Part shown: piece by piece, positions 1 to 9,780 of the stretch
How positions within the stretch are numbered: position 1 is the first letter of the stretch
Layout of the letters: each line of letters opens with the position of its first letter
Assembly (NCBI GenBank): GCA_018065085.1
Contig: JAGHUA010000001.1
Span: forward strand, 23,912-87,911
Direction: 5' to 3'
Length of the DNA stretch: 64,000 nt
From: Candidatus Liminaster caballi
Lineage (GTDB): Bacteria; Bacteroidota; Bacteroidia; Bacteroidales; UBA3663
Notes under the pieces: generated by a model
Databases searched by the model: none
Told to the model about the DNA's origin: nothing
What the model saw: the letters and a program-made list of their open reading frames with translations, nothing else
Translations under genes and position numbers: made by a program

Positions 1-2
1 CT

Positions 3-476
3 TCCACTAACCGCACACTCACCCGAATGCGGCCAAACCGAAGGACGGGATTTCTGCAGATGGGCAGCCGCCGCACATTCGATGCACGCCTGCTTGTGGC
101 GATTGATGTGAGCGCGAGCATCGACAATGAAACATTGGCAAGATTCTATGGCACAGTCAACCGGCTCTTCCGCGATGGCAAGGTTCAGATTGACTGCCTG
201 CAATTTGATGTCACCGTCAGTACAATAACCCCATTCACCCACATCGTGCGCGACGTGACCGTCAGCGGACGTGGAGGAACCTGTTTCCAACCCGTCATAG
301 ACGTTGCGGCTAAGTCGGAATACGACGGATTGATGATCCTGACCGACGGAGAAGCGCCCGAACCACAAATACCGAAACTCATGCGTCCGTCAGTTCTGTG
401 GGTGTGCAATAATGAGGCAAATTACAATATAAGCAAAGGATGGATGCGCCGCAGCGGACGTTGTTGCTGGCTATAA
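3..476 (+). CDS. VWA-like domain protein, C-terminal part (5' end outside window)
   Basis: The reading frame is open from base 3, so this is the C-terminal end of a longer protein. Visible is a von Willebrand A-type core: a hydrophobic strand ending in AIDVSASI (a MIDAS-like DxSxS motif), then RGGTCFQPV, then LMILTDGEAP. This order fits the C-terminal domain of the DUF2201 family (putative metallopeptidase with VWA domain), which in many bacteria follows an AAA ATPase gene. The upstream gene is not visible, so that context cannot be checked. The protein would be cytoplasmic. The internal ATG at 27 is probably not the true start, because the frame has no stop before it and the domain is incomplete. 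No terminator is obvious between its stop and the promoter at 609. Confidence 0.7.
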   Translation, partial: STNRTLTRMRPNRRTGFLQMGSRRTFDARLLVAIDVSASIDNETLARFYGTVNRLFRDGKVQIDCLQFDVTVSTITPFTHIVRDVTVSGRGGTCFQPVIDVAAKSEYDGLMILTDGEAPEPQIPKLMRPSVLWVCNNEANYNISKGWMRRSGRCCWL

Positions 477-608
477 AGAACACTAATCCCCCCCAAAAAA
501 AGTGCAAAAAAAAGACGACAGCAACAAATTCTTAACATTTTGGAGTTAAAATTTCACGTTTTTTACGATTTTTATTGCATAAACTGACCACAAACAATAT
601 TTTTTCAT

Positions 609-616
609 TATCTTTG
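609..616 (+). promoter_or_regulatory. Bacteroidota -7 promoter element for the susC operon
   Basis: TATCTTTG matches the Bacteroidota TAnnTTTG -7 element in an AT-rich stretch 53 bases before the susC start. No clean TTTG -33 box sits 19-21 bases upstream, so strength may depend on a regulator such as an ECF sigma or hybrid two-component system, neither of which is in the window. Confidence 0.5.
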
Positions 617-668
617 CGCCTGTTTATTATCACTAACAAACTTTATTATTAATCACTAACAAACTGCC

Positions 669-3600
669 ATGATGACTAAAAGTCGTTTTATGAGGGCTAT
701 GCTGACAGTCGTATTCGGATTGATCTCGACTGTGATGTTTGCCCAGGTAACAGTGACAGGTGTTGTGACCGAAACGAGCGGTGAGCCAATCATCGGTGCT
801 ACTGTTCGCGAAAAGGGCACAAATGTGGGTACCATCACAGACATGGATGGTCGATACAGCCTTAAGGTTGCAAACGCCAAAGCCACTCTTGTTTTTTCTT
901 ACGTCGGTTTGGAGACCATCGAAGAGGCTCTCAACGGACGTAAAGTAGTTAATGTTGAGCTCAAGTCGAACGACGAGCTTCTTGACGAAGTCGTTGTTGT
1001 CGGCTACGGTACGATGAAGAAGAGCGACCTCGCCGGTGCTTCTTCATCAATGAACGAAAGCCTCGTGAAGGGTCCTGGCATCACTGCCCTTGACCAGTCA
1101 CTTCAGGGTCACGTTTCAGGTGTACAGGCTGTCACCACTTCCGGTGCTCCAGGTTCATCTTCATCAATCCGTGTCCGTGGTCAGGCCACCATCAATGCTG
1201 GCGCTGAACCTCTCTACGTTATTGATGGTGTAATCGTTCAGTCAGGCGGCACATCAGGTTCTGATTACGGTTTGGGCGACAAGCTCGGCAACGGTTCAGT
1301 ATCTACCATTTCGCCTCTCTCAACCATCAACCCTGCCGATATCGTAAGCATGGAGATTTTGAAGGATGCCTCTGCAACCGCCATCTACGGTGCACAGGGT
1401 GCTAACGGCGTAATCCTCATCACCACAAAGCGCGGTAAGGCTGGCGAAGCTAAGTTCACTTACGACGGTTCGACCTCATGGTCTCGTCAGATGACCCGCA
1501 TCGACATGCTGAACCTCCGCGAGTTCGCTGAGTACTACAACGACCTCGTTGCTCAGGGCGAAATCTACAACGGCGACCCTGCATACTCTGACCCAAGCAT
1601 CCTCGGCCTTGGTACCAACTGGCAGGACGCTATCTTCCGCACTGCATTCCAGCAGCAGCACCAGATCAGCGCTCAGGGCGGTACTGACAAGCTTCGCTAC
1701 TACGTGAGCGGCGGTTGGATGGATCAGGAAGGTACCATCATCGGTACTGAGTTCCAGCGCTACTCTCTCCGTTCGAATATCGATGCCGATCTCAAGAAGT
1801 GGCTCAAGATGGGATTGAACATCTCATTCAGCAGCACATCAGAGGAGCTCAAGAAGGCTGACCAGGAAGAAGGTCTCATCACCTACTCCCTCACCACACC
1901 TCCTGACATTCAGATCTATAACATCGACGGCGGCTACTCTTCAGTAAGCAAGCAGGGTTTCTCTAACCCTAACCCAATCGCCATGGCCGAACTCGAGACA
2001 CGTACCCTCGACCGTCAGAAGCTCAACGGTAACATCTTCTTCGACGTTACTCCTATCAAGGACCTCACATGGCACACTGAGCTCGGTTGGGATCTCGGCT
2101 GGAACAAGGCTGAGACTTACGACCCAATGGTAAGCTTCGGCACATGGAGCCGCGGCAAGAACGAGGCTCGTATGCAGAAGAACTCAAGCCTCTACTGGTC
2201 ATTCAAGAACTACCTGACCTACAACGGCAAGATCGGCAAGCACTCGTTCACAGCAATGGCTGGTCAGGAGGCTTGGCAGTCAAAGTGGGACTATGTGATG
2301 GTTTACAACACAGGTCTTCCTCTCGACGTTGTACACAATCCACAGCTCGGTACCGGTACTCCTCAGATCGGCAGCGGCTTCGGCACAGCAGCAATGGCTT
2401 CATTCTTCACGCGCGAAACATATAATTATGACAATCGCTACCTCCTCACCTACACCTATCGTTATGACGGTTCTTCAAACTTCGGTCCAAGCAAGCGTTG
2501 GGCAGGCTTCCACTCAGTGGCAGGCGCATGGCGCTTCCTCGAAGAAGGCTTCATGAAGGGTGTCAAGGACAGCGGCGTCCTCTCTAACGGTAAACTCCGC
2601 CTCGGTTGGGGTCAGACAGGTAACTCAAACATCGGTGGTTACAAGTGGGGCACAGCCATGAGCATCATGGAGAACCAGCTCGGCACCAGCTACCGTCCGG
2701 GCAACATCAAGAACGAGTCAATCCACTGGGAGACACAGGAGCAGGTCAACGTAGGTCTCGACCTCGGCTTCCTCCACGATCGCATCAACCTCGTTGTCGA
2801 TGTCTATAAGAAGAAGTCAAGCGACATGCTCATGCCTCTCACCCTACCTTCTATCATGGGTACATCAGGCAACGGCTCTTCTGCTCTTGCAGCACCTTGG
2901 GGTAACTACGGTGACATCGAGAACAAGGGTCTTGAAATCAGCGTTAACGCACGTCCAATCGAAATCGGTGACTTCTCTTGGAATTCTGACTTCCAGATCT
3001 CATTCAACAAGAATAAGCTCGTAAGCCTCGCAGGTTCTTCAGCACTCCCTGGCTACGGTCAGTGGACAGACGTTGTATCACGTTCGGCTGAGGGCGAGTC
3101 TCTCTACAACTTCTACGGCTATCAGGTTGTTGGCGTCTATAAGGACTTCGACGACATCATCAACTCGCCAGTCAACACTCTCCAGCAGAACAACCCATAC
3201 ACAGTTCTCAAGGATGCAGATGACAATGTTATCGGCTATGAGTGGAGTACTGATCCTTCGAAGTACAACCGCACCAACACCACATTCGTAGGCGACTTGA
3301 AGTTCAAGGATGTCAACGGCGACGGTAAGATCGACGAGCAGGATAAGACCAACATCGGTTCTCCACTTCCTAAGTTCACATTCGGCTGGAACAACACATT
3401 CCACTACAAGAACTGGGATCTCAACATCTTCGTCAATGGTTCTTACGGCAACAAGGTAGGTAACTACACTGCCATGAAGCTCACTGCCATGAATTCTGCA
3501 TGGACCAACCAGACAGTCGATGTCAAGAATCGCGTTAAGCTCGTCGCTATCGATGACAGCCAGAGCGACTGGTATGAGCACGTTGAGAATGTTAAGGTTT

Positions 3601-3929
3601 CCAACCCAGGCGCAAGCATTCCTCGTGCCACAATCAACGACCCTAACGACAACGACGCATGGTCATCACGTTACATCGAGGACGGTTCGTACATCCGTCT
3701 TAAGACCGTCAGCCTGAGCTACACCTTCGACAAGAAGCTCATCAAGAAGATCGGCCTTGAGAATGCCCGCATCACTCTTACAGGCAACAACCTCGTGACC
3801 TGGACAAAGTACAGCGGATATGATCCAGAAATCGGTGCTTCTACAGCAAGCAACAATGTGTTCGGTCTTGACAACGGTCGTTACCCTTCACCATTGTCAT
3901 TCACTGCTGGCGTCAATGTCACATTCTAA
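669..3929 (+). CDS. SusC/RagA-family TonB-linked outer membrane protein
   Basis: This is a TonB-dependent outer-membrane transporter that imports oligosaccharides together with its SusD partner. The 1086-residue length is usual for SusC. A signal peptide covers about residues 1-26. A carboxypeptidase-regulatory-like domain follows (about 27-110, with GEPIIGATV and VGTITDMDGRYSL). Then come the characteristic DEVVVVGYGTMKKSDL segment and the plug domain (RVRGQATINAGAEPLYVIDG, ILKDASATAIYG). The rest is a 22-strand barrel region ending in the aromatic-terminated strand FTAGVNVTF. It is first in an operon with susD 24 bases downstream and two TIG lipoproteins. The downstream genes suggest a beta-mannan or glucomannan substrate; this is inference from context. 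The ATG at 669 is followed by a second ATG; either could be used. Confidence 0.96.
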   Translation: MMTKSRFMRAMLTVVFGLISTVMFAQVTVTGVVTETSGEPIIGATVREKGTNVGTITDMDGRYSLKVANAKATLVFSYVGLETIEEALNGRKVVNVELKSNDELLDEVVVVGYGTMKKSDLAGASSSMNESLVKGPGITALDQSLQGHVSGVQAVTTSGAPGSSSSIRVRGQATINAGAEPLYVIDGVIVQSGGTSGSDYGLGDKLGNGSVSTISPLSTINPADIVSMEILKDASATAIYGAQGANGVILITTKRGKAGEAKFTYDGSTSWSRQMTRIDMLNLREFAEYYNDLVAQGEIYNGDPAYSDPSILGLGTNWQDAIFRTAFQQQHQISAQGGTDKLRYYVSGGWMDQEGTIIGTEFQRYSLRSNIDADLKKWLKMGLNISFSSTSEELKKADQEEGLITYSLTTPPDIQIYNIDGGYSSVSKQGFSNPNPIAMAELETRTLDRQKLNGNIFFDVTPIKDLTWHTELGWDLGWNKAETYDPMVSFGTWSRGKNEARMQKNSSLYWSFKNYLTYNGKIGKHSFTAMAGQEAWQSKWDYVMVYNTGLPLDVVHNPQLGTGTPQIGSGFGTAAMASFFTRETYNYDNRYLLTYTYRYDGSSNFGPSKRWAGFHSVAGAWRFLEEGFMKGVKDSGVLSNGKLRLGWGQTGNSNIGGYKWGTAMSIMENQLGTSYRPGNIKNESIHWETQEQVNVGLDLGFLHDRINLVVDVYKKKSSDMLMPLTLPSIMGTSGNGSSALAAPWGNYGDIENKGLEISVNARPIEIGDFSWNSDFQISFNKNKLVSLAGSSALPGYGQWTDVVSRSAEGESLYNFYGYQVVGVYKDFDDIINSPVNTLQQNNPYTVLKDADDNVIGYEWSTDPSKYNRTNTTFVGDLKFKDVNGDGKIDEQDKTNIGSPLPKFTFGWNNTFHYKNWDLNIFVNGSYGNKVGNYTAMKLTAMNSAWTNQTVDVKNRVKLVAIDDSQSDWYEHVENVKVSNPGASIPRATINDPNDNDAWSSRYIEDGSYIRLKTVSLSYTFDKKLIKKIGLENARITLTGNNLVTWTKYSGYDPEIGASTASNNVFGLDNGRYPSPLSFTAGVNVTF

Positions 3930-3953
3930 AAATCGTATAAAAACTGATATTAT

Positions 3954-5759
3954 ATGAAAACCAATATATTCAAGTCATTGGGGATTGTGGCAATTTCTTC
4001 GGCTATGCTCTTCACCTCTTGCGAGGACTTCCTGGATTGCCCTGCTGAAGACGGCTACAACTCTGACAACTACTACACATCTGACAATGCATGCATTGCC
4101 GGTGTCAACTACCTTTACAACTCGCCTTGGTATGATTTCCAGCGCGGTTTCATCAAGGTAGGTGAGGTATTCTCAGGCAACATGTACTGGGGTAGCTCTC
4201 CATATCTCAACTTCTCTGTCAACGGCACTGACGACGACCTCGTGAACATGGCTTACTCGCTGTGGTCTGAGATCGCACACTGCTCTACCGTTTATAACTC
4301 ACTCAAGGGTGCTACTGCATCACAGGCAGTCAAGGATCAGTGCATGGGCGAGTGCCTTGCATGGAAGGCCATGGCATATTTCTTCCTTGTACGATCATTC
4401 GGCGATGTGCCAATCATCCACGACAATACCGCCGAACTCGCTTCAGGCAACTACGCTACAGCCCAGAAGGTTCAGAAGGCTGACGTATATGATTACATCA
4501 TCATGAACCTTGAGAAGGCAATGGAACTCCTTCCTAAGTCATCGGCTCCTGGCCGTATCGACTATTACTGCGCTGAGGCTCTCCTCGCCAAGGTTTATCT
4601 GACCAAGGCAGGTGTGAGCGGCTCACTCAACTCTGAGGATCTCCAGCTTGCTGCAAAGTATGCAAAGGATGTTATCGACAACTCTGGCCGTACACTCACA
4701 GAGAACTATGAGGACATCTTCCGCGGTTCACACAACAATGATCCTGAGAGCCTCTTCGCTTGGCGCTGGACAGTTGGTGCACACTGGACCTGCCAGAATA
4801 CTCTTCAGTCAGACCTTGGCATCGTCGGTTTTGACGAGTACGGCGACGTATGGGGCGGCTGGGGTGGCCCATCTTCTGACCTCATGGCTGCTTTCGGTGT
4901 CATCAAGTTCGATCATACCGTAAACTCTGAAGGCAAGGACTCTGTCTATATTGCCAGCTTCCCTTCACCAGACAACCGTCTCGACAACGACGTTCGTCGC
5001 AAGGGCACTATGATGCTGCCTGGTGATGTCTATAGCTACTTCTGGCGTGACAAGGGTGGTTTCGACTACCTCCGTGCCATCTACGACACTGAGACAGAGT
5101 ATGGCAAGACCTTCTCTGAGGGCCAGTGCCAGGGTCCATGCGGCTGCAACAACGTTAAGCACCTCTATGGTGACGACGCTGACCACGTAGCTGAGCTTGG
5201 CATCTCTGCTGCACGTATGGCTCATGCCAACGCAACTCACATCCTCCGTCTTGCAGATATTTATCTCATCTACGCAGAGGCTATGCTTCTCGACGGCAAG
5301 GGCGGTGACGCTTCTGCTCTCGACGCATTCAATGCTGTACGTACACGTGCTCATGTTCCTACTGTTGCAGCTCTCGACTTCGACCTCATCTGGAAGGAGC
5401 GTCGTCTTGAGTTCGCAGGCGAAGGTGACCGTTGGTATGACTTCGTTCGTCGCTCTTACTATGATGCTGACGCTTGTCTTGCTGAAATCAAGTCTCAGTT
5501 CCGCAATAACATCTGGGGCTGCAACCTCTTCTACAAGACATACTATGAGAGCGGTCAGTGGCCTGCCGATCTGACTTACCTCGACGACAACGGCAACCTT
5601 GCATATCTCTCATACAACAACAGCATTCCTGTACCAGAGAATATCACCAAGACTGTCTTCACAATGCCATTCCCAACTGAGGACTGCGCAATCAACCCTA
5701 ACTTGAAGTCAGAGGCTGAGCCAATCCATGTTGACGTCCGTAGTACATACTCTTATTGA
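3954..5759 (+). CDS. SusD/RagB-family outer membrane lipoprotein
   Basis: This is the glycan-capturing lid of the SusC transporter and is displayed on the outer membrane. The 601-residue protein begins with a lipoprotein signal peptide (hydrophobic run then TSC, lipid-attachment Cys23). Next is the all-helical TPR-like SusD fold, with the usual EALLAKVYLTKA helix and, late in the protein, the LIWKERRLEFAGEGDRWYD segment typical of the SusD/RagB C-terminal domain. It follows susC by 24 bases with no terminator, so they are cotranscribed. A cysteine-rich stretch near residue 390 (QCQGPCGCNN) is unusual for SusD proteins and might hold a disulphide pair. Ligand cannot be read from the sequence. 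Confidence 0.95.
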   Translation: MKTNIFKSLGIVAISSAMLFTSCEDFLDCPAEDGYNSDNYYTSDNACIAGVNYLYNSPWYDFQRGFIKVGEVFSGNMYWGSSPYLNFSVNGTDDDLVNMAYSLWSEIAHCSTVYNSLKGATASQAVKDQCMGECLAWKAMAYFFLVRSFGDVPIIHDNTAELASGNYATAQKVQKADVYDYIIMNLEKAMELLPKSSAPGRIDYYCAEALLAKVYLTKAGVSGSLNSEDLQLAAKYAKDVIDNSGRTLTENYEDIFRGSHNNDPESLFAWRWTVGAHWTCQNTLQSDLGIVGFDEYGDVWGGWGGPSSDLMAAFGVIKFDHTVNSEGKDSVYIASFPSPDNRLDNDVRRKGTMMLPGDVYSYFWRDKGGFDYLRAIYDTETEYGKTFSEGQCQGPCGCNNVKHLYGDDADHVAELGISAARMAHANATHILRLADIYLIYAEAMLLDGKGGDASALDAFNAVRTRAHVPTVAALDFDLIWKERRLEFAGEGDRWYDFVRRSYYDADACLAEIKSQFRNNIWGCNLFYKTYYESGQWPADLTYLDDNGNLAYLSYNNSIPVPENITKTVFTMPFPTEDCAINPNLKSEAEPIHVDVRSTYSY

Positions 5760-5770
5760 TATTATTTAAT

Positions 5771-7114
5771 ATGAAGAAATATTCTTATTTAGCAGCCATC
5801 TCTTGCGGTGTCCTGGCCATGAGCCTTGCCTCTTGCGAGGATCAGCCAAACAAATTTGAGCTGACAGGTGGCAAACCTTCGATCACATACATCCGCGTTC
5901 AGGATGTTGCTGCGAAGGATTCACTTATCACTGCTGCAGGTTCGGGCGCTGCCATTGCCATCATCGGTAACAACCTCACCAGCATCCGAGAGCTTTATTT
6001 CAATGACATTAAGGCTGTGCTCAACACAAGCTACATCACCAAGAACAGCTTGCTCGTCAACGTGCCAAAGTCAATCCCTGGCTATGTGACCGACAAGATC
6101 TACATGGTGACAAACGGCAATGACACAGTGTCTTATCCTTTCCACGTAACAGTTCCTGCTGCCGACGTGGCTTCTATGGATTGTGAGTGGGCTCGCTATG
6201 GCGAGGAGGCAACCCTTTTGGGTCAGTTCTTTGTAAATGACCCAGGTGATCCTTTGACAATCACATTCACCGGCATCCAGAACTCAGCAAGCCTGCAGGT
6301 TCCTGCCGGCGACATCAAGGAAATCACCGAGAACAAGGTTCGCTTCATTGTTCCTGATGGCGCTCCAGAGGGTATCATCGAGGTTCACACCGTCTATGGC
6401 GACAGCAAGTCTCACTTCTATTTCCATGACTCACGCGGCATCATCACCGACTTCGAAGGTGAAGGCGGCGCTGACAGCAAGTCAGGCATCGTTCCACAGG
6501 GTTGGAACATCGCAGCTACTTATTCTAACGAAGGCGGCATCTGCAACAACTATGTTGAGCTGACCGGTCATCTTACCGATGGTGGCGGCTGGGTTGAGAG
6601 CGTTAAGCTCCCTTACTGGTGCGGCAACTGGAAAGGCGACCCTATGTCAATCACATCAGGTCCTGGCGCTCCTCTTCGTAATATTTTCCCAGAGGGTTAC
6701 TTTGCCAATCCAAGCAAGCTGAGCTTCAAGTTCGAGCTCTTCATCCCATCGTCTAATCCTTGGAAGGCTGGCGCTATGCAGGTTCTGTTTGTCAACAACC
6801 AGCTCTGCGCCAACGACTCTTGGCAGAACAACAAGTACATCCATACAGGCGCTAATGGCGGTGAGGATCTCTGCCGTGGTCTCTATCGTCCATGGGCTTC
6901 TACAGGCTCATTCGACACAGGCGACAAGTGGATCACTGTTACAATCCCTCTCTCAGAGTTCACCTACAACCAGGATGGCACAGATGGCAAGGTTAAGCTT
7001 TCTGAGGAAAGTTTCGACAGCTTCATCATGTGGCCAGACGCAGGTGGTGTTACCGGCGAGGAGTGCGATCCAATCTTCCGCTATGACAACATTCGTGTAG
7101 TACCAAACCTCTAA
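5771..7114 (+). CDS. surface glycan-binding lipoprotein with TIG domain (SGBP-B-like)
   Basis: I place the start at the ATG at 5771. The longer frame would need a TTG inside the susD stop codon. The protein has 447 residues. The lipoprotein signal ends in LASC (Cys22). An IPT/TIG immunoglobulin-like domain follows (about 30-125, with AIIGNNLTSIRELYFND), then a second TIG-like domain, then a C-terminal beta-rich region from about residue 220 (VESVKLPYWCGNW, YDNIRVVPNL). This resembles the glycan-binding C-terminal module of SGBP-B proteins encoded after susCD. It would help SusCD capture polysaccharide at the cell surface. It lies 11 bases after susD and 14 bases before the next TIG lipoprotein. 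Confidence 0.85.
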   Translation: MKKYSYLAAISCGVLAMSLASCEDQPNKFELTGGKPSITYIRVQDVAAKDSLITAAGSGAAIAIIGNNLTSIRELYFNDIKAVLNTSYITKNSLLVNVPKSIPGYVTDKIYMVTNGNDTVSYPFHVTVPAADVASMDCEWARYGEEATLLGQFFVNDPGDPLTITFTGIQNSASLQVPAGDIKEITENKVRFIVPDGAPEGIIEVHTVYGDSKSHFYFHDSRGIITDFEGEGGADSKSGIVPQGWNIAATYSNEGGICNNYVELTGHLTDGGGWVESVKLPYWCGNWKGDPMSITSGPGAPLRNIFPEGYFANPSKLSFKFELFIPSSNPWKAGAMQVLFVNNQLCANDSWQNNKYIHTGANGGEDLCRGLYRPWASTGSFDTGDKWITVTIPLSEFTYNQDGTDGKVKLSEESFDSFIMWPDAGGVTGEECDPIFRYDNIRVVPNL

Positions 7115-7128
7115 TGTAAACTACAACA

Positions 7129-9498
7129 ATGAAAACAAAATATATTATTTCTGCCATGCTGATGGCAATGCTTGTGTTGGTGAGCTCATTCACCTTCACA
7201 GCATGCAATGAAGATGATCAGCTTGACACCAACCAGTTCAAGGGCGGCGTCAGCCTGCTCTCGTTCGGTCCATGTCCAGTGGCTCGTGGTGGCGAACTCA
7301 CCTTCATCGGTACCGGTTTGAATCAGATCAGCAGCATCACCATCCCTGGCTGTGCTGACGTTACTGACATCACCCGCGTAAGCAATAATGAGATCAAGAT
7401 CATCGTTCCTAAGACTGCTGAGCCAGGCTTCGTAGTTCTTCACTACGGCAAGGGCGAGATCACAACCAAGACCCGTCTTACCTTCACCGAGCCTATCGGT
7501 TTCGCCAAGACCAACTTCGACAAGGCTACTATCAAGCCAGGTGAGACTCTTACCATCAACGGTACCTATCTCCACCTCGTTGAGAGCGTGATCTTTGCTG
7601 AGGACGTTAAGGTTAGCGAACTTGAGTGCAGCTCTCCTGCCGAGCCAATGGACGAGACCATTAAGGTTGTCGTTCCTGCTGAGGCTCAGACAGGCAAGAT
7701 CTTCCTCTCTTTCTATGTCAATGGCGACACAATTCCTAACCAGGTTCTTTCTGACGACATTCTCACAGTTGTTCTTCCTTCTGTAGCTGAGATCGCCAAC
7801 CTCACCGGCAAGAAGCCTGGTGACAAGATCGAACTTGCAGGCAAGGACCTCGACCTCGTTACCAAGGTTACCGTAGCTGACGAGGAGGTTGAGTTCGCAG
7901 TTGCTGACGGCAAGGTTTCATTCGAGCTTCCAGTCAGCACTCCAAGTGTTGCAGAGATCGCAATGTATCCAGCTTCTGGCGTTAAGGTTACAATCGCCAC
8001 CATCGGCATGACACTGCCAACCGAGCTCGTTGCTACTCCAGCAGCAGGTCTGCGCAATGGTGATGAGGTTACAATCAGCGGTAAGGATCTCGACGTTGTT
8101 AAGGCTGTCAAGTTCCCTGGCGTTGATGCTGAAGTAGAGTTCAACACAGTGGACGGCAACATCGTCGTTAAGTGTCCAGAAGGTTTCACATCGGGCAACA
8201 TCGAACTCACCACCAATAGCGGTGTAGTTGTTACCGTAGCTATCGAGACTCTCAAGCCAACCTTCACATCATTTGCCGAGGCTGAGGTTTCAATGGGCAA
8301 CGACGTAACTATCAACGGTGAGAACCTCGACCTCGTTGTTAAAGTTCTCTATAGCGGTGCTGGCGAAGGCTCTGTCCTCGAGGGTGCTACTCCTACTCAA
8401 ATTGTTGTCAGCATGCCTGCTTCTGGTCCTGAGTCTGGTGTTCTCACTTTGGTTATGGCCAATGGTGAGACCGCTGAGACCGGCGCTTTGACCATCAATG
8501 CTCCAGAGTTCTGCAACATCATTGGTTGGCCAGAGCTTGGCGAGGGCGAGATGATTCAGGCTGGTGACTTAATGACTGTTACCATTGCCAATGGCGAGCA
8601 CTTGACTGGTGTTGAGATTAATGGTGAACCTATGCAGTTCATCGTCAATGGTGATAAGCTTATCATGCTTACTCCATACGCTGGCAAGCCTGGTTCAATC
8701 ATCAAGTTGATTTCAGACAATGGTTCTATCGAGTACACCTATGACTTCAAGCCTAACACAGAGATTGAGACTGTCATCTGGACAGGCCTCGTCAAGGCAG
8801 GTAATTGGGCAGATGCATGTAAAGACCTCTCATGGGGTGGCTATGACTGGAGCACAGTGAAGGCTGGCACAATACTTCGTGTCAAGTTTACCGTCGATCC
8901 AGAAGTCGGCTACTGCCAGATGCGTTTCGGCAATGGCTCTTGGAATGCTCTTCCTGGCACCAAAGAATTCGAGGGCGCAGATAATGATGGCAACATTTCT
9001 ATGCCTGCCGATGCTACAAGCTACGAGTTCGCTCTCACCCAGGAGATGATTGATGAGATGGTGGCTAATGGCGGTCTCGTTGTCTGCGGCACCGGCTTCA
9101 TTATCACGAAGATAAGCCTTGTTGAGAAGGTTTCCCTCGAGGAGGAAATCTGGAAAGGCGAGGCAGTTGTTGGTGGCTGGTCTGGCTCTATGGGCGCTCT
9201 TTCTTGGGGTGGCTATGACTGGTCAACTGTTTCAGTAGGCAAGACACTGCGTATCCACTTCAAGATCAATCCTGCCAAGGAGTATGACGCAGTCATTCGT
9301 GCTGGTAATGGTAGCTGGGCTGCCCTCCCAAGCTGGAAACTCCTTCCTGGTTCTGATAACGAAGGCAATGTGCCTATCTCTGAGGATGGTTCATTGGAAA
9401 TCAAACTCACACAGGAAGACCTCGATGAACTTGTAAACAATGGCGGTCTCGTCGTTTGTGGCGCTTGGTTCATTGCAACTAAGGTTGGTCTTGAGTGA
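7129..9498 (+). CDS. multi-TIG surface lipoprotein with duplicated C-terminal carbohydrate-binding-like module
   Basis: The 789-residue protein starts with a lipoprotein signal peptide (FTAC, Cys26). Five or so consecutive IPT/TIG domains follow, each with a GxxLTIxGxxLxxVxxVxF pattern, giving a long stalk. The last 240 residues hold two copies of one domain, about 548-665 and 670-789. Both carry LSWGGYDWSTV, GNGSW-ALP, and a NNGGLVVCG or NGGLVVCG segment. The conserved Trp and Tyr residues suggest a carbohydrate-binding beta-sandwich, though I do not recognise the family. Position after susCD and an SGBP suggests a surface glycan-binding protein. A terminator 22 bases after the stop ends the operon. 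Confidence 0.85.
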   Translation: MKTKYIISAMLMAMLVLVSSFTFTACNEDDQLDTNQFKGGVSLLSFGPCPVARGGELTFIGTGLNQISSITIPGCADVTDITRVSNNEIKIIVPKTAEPGFVVLHYGKGEITTKTRLTFTEPIGFAKTNFDKATIKPGETLTINGTYLHLVESVIFAEDVKVSELECSSPAEPMDETIKVVVPAEAQTGKIFLSFYVNGDTIPNQVLSDDILTVVLPSVAEIANLTGKKPGDKIELAGKDLDLVTKVTVADEEVEFAVADGKVSFELPVSTPSVAEIAMYPASGVKVTIATIGMTLPTELVATPAAGLRNGDEVTISGKDLDVVKAVKFPGVDAEVEFNTVDGNIVVKCPEGFTSGNIELTTNSGVVVTVAIETLKPTFTSFAEAEVSMGNDVTINGENLDLVVKVLYSGAGEGSVLEGATPTQIVVSMPASGPESGVLTLVMANGETAETGALTINAPEFCNIIGWPELGEGEMIQAGDLMTVTIANGEHLTGVEINGEPMQFIVNGDKLIMLTPYAGKPGSIIKLISDNGSIEYTYDFKPNTEIETVIWTGLVKAGNWADACKDLSWGGYDWSTVKAGTILRVKFTVDPEVGYCQMRFGNGSWNALPGTKEFEGADNDGNISMPADATSYEFALTQEMIDEMVANGGLVVCGTGFIITKISLVEKVSLEEEIWKGEAVVGGWSGSMGALSWGGYDWSTVSVGKTLRIHFKINPAKEYDAVIRAGNGSWAALPSWKLLPGSDNEGNVPISEDGSLEIKLTQEDLDELVNNGGLVVCGAWFIATKVGLE

Positions 9499-9520
9499 TC
9501 CTCATTCTTCACATAATATC

Positions 9521-9557
9521 AGTGCCCGCACGTCATGATGGCGGGCGGGCACTTTTT
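9521..9557 (+). terminator. intrinsic terminator of the susCD operon
   Basis: The arms AGTGCCCGC (9521-9529) and GCGGGCACT (9545-9553) pair perfectly and are followed by a T run to 9557. It lies directly after the multi-TIG gene and separates the susCD transcript from the GH5 operon. Confidence 0.85.
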
Positions 9558-9562
9558 CTTTA

Positions 9563-9733
9563 TCATTCAACAATCGCCTCCATCAAAGGCAAACGCCCAA
9601 ACAGATGCTTTTTGCCATCAGCGAAAGCATAACCGACAACAGGAGTCTTTTGGTTGCCTCCTCCATAAAAAACAACCATGAACCAACTATCCGCAACAGG
9701 CACATCACAACGGATCCCGAAACGAAAATTCAT
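9563..9733 (-). CDS. small hypothetical protein, 56 aa
   Basis: A 56-residue frame on the minus strand fills the space between the susCD terminator and the GH5 operon. Its protein looks natural: it starts MNFRFGIRCDVPV, has a central WFMVVFYGGG strand and a PVVGYAFADGKKHLFGRL segment, and ends MEAIVE. No clear ribosome binding site precedes the ATG. I do not recognise the family. It may be a small intact gene or the remnant of a larger one; its orientation is opposite to all neighbours. If real it would be transcribed from within or before the GH5 leader region. Confidence 0.45.
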   Translation of the reverse strand: MNFRFGIRCDVPVADSWFMVVFYGGGNQKTPVVGYAFADGKKHLFGRLPLMEAIVE

Positions 9734-9780
9734 TGATAACACAGATATTTTGTTTAATAATACACATATAATATATTAAT

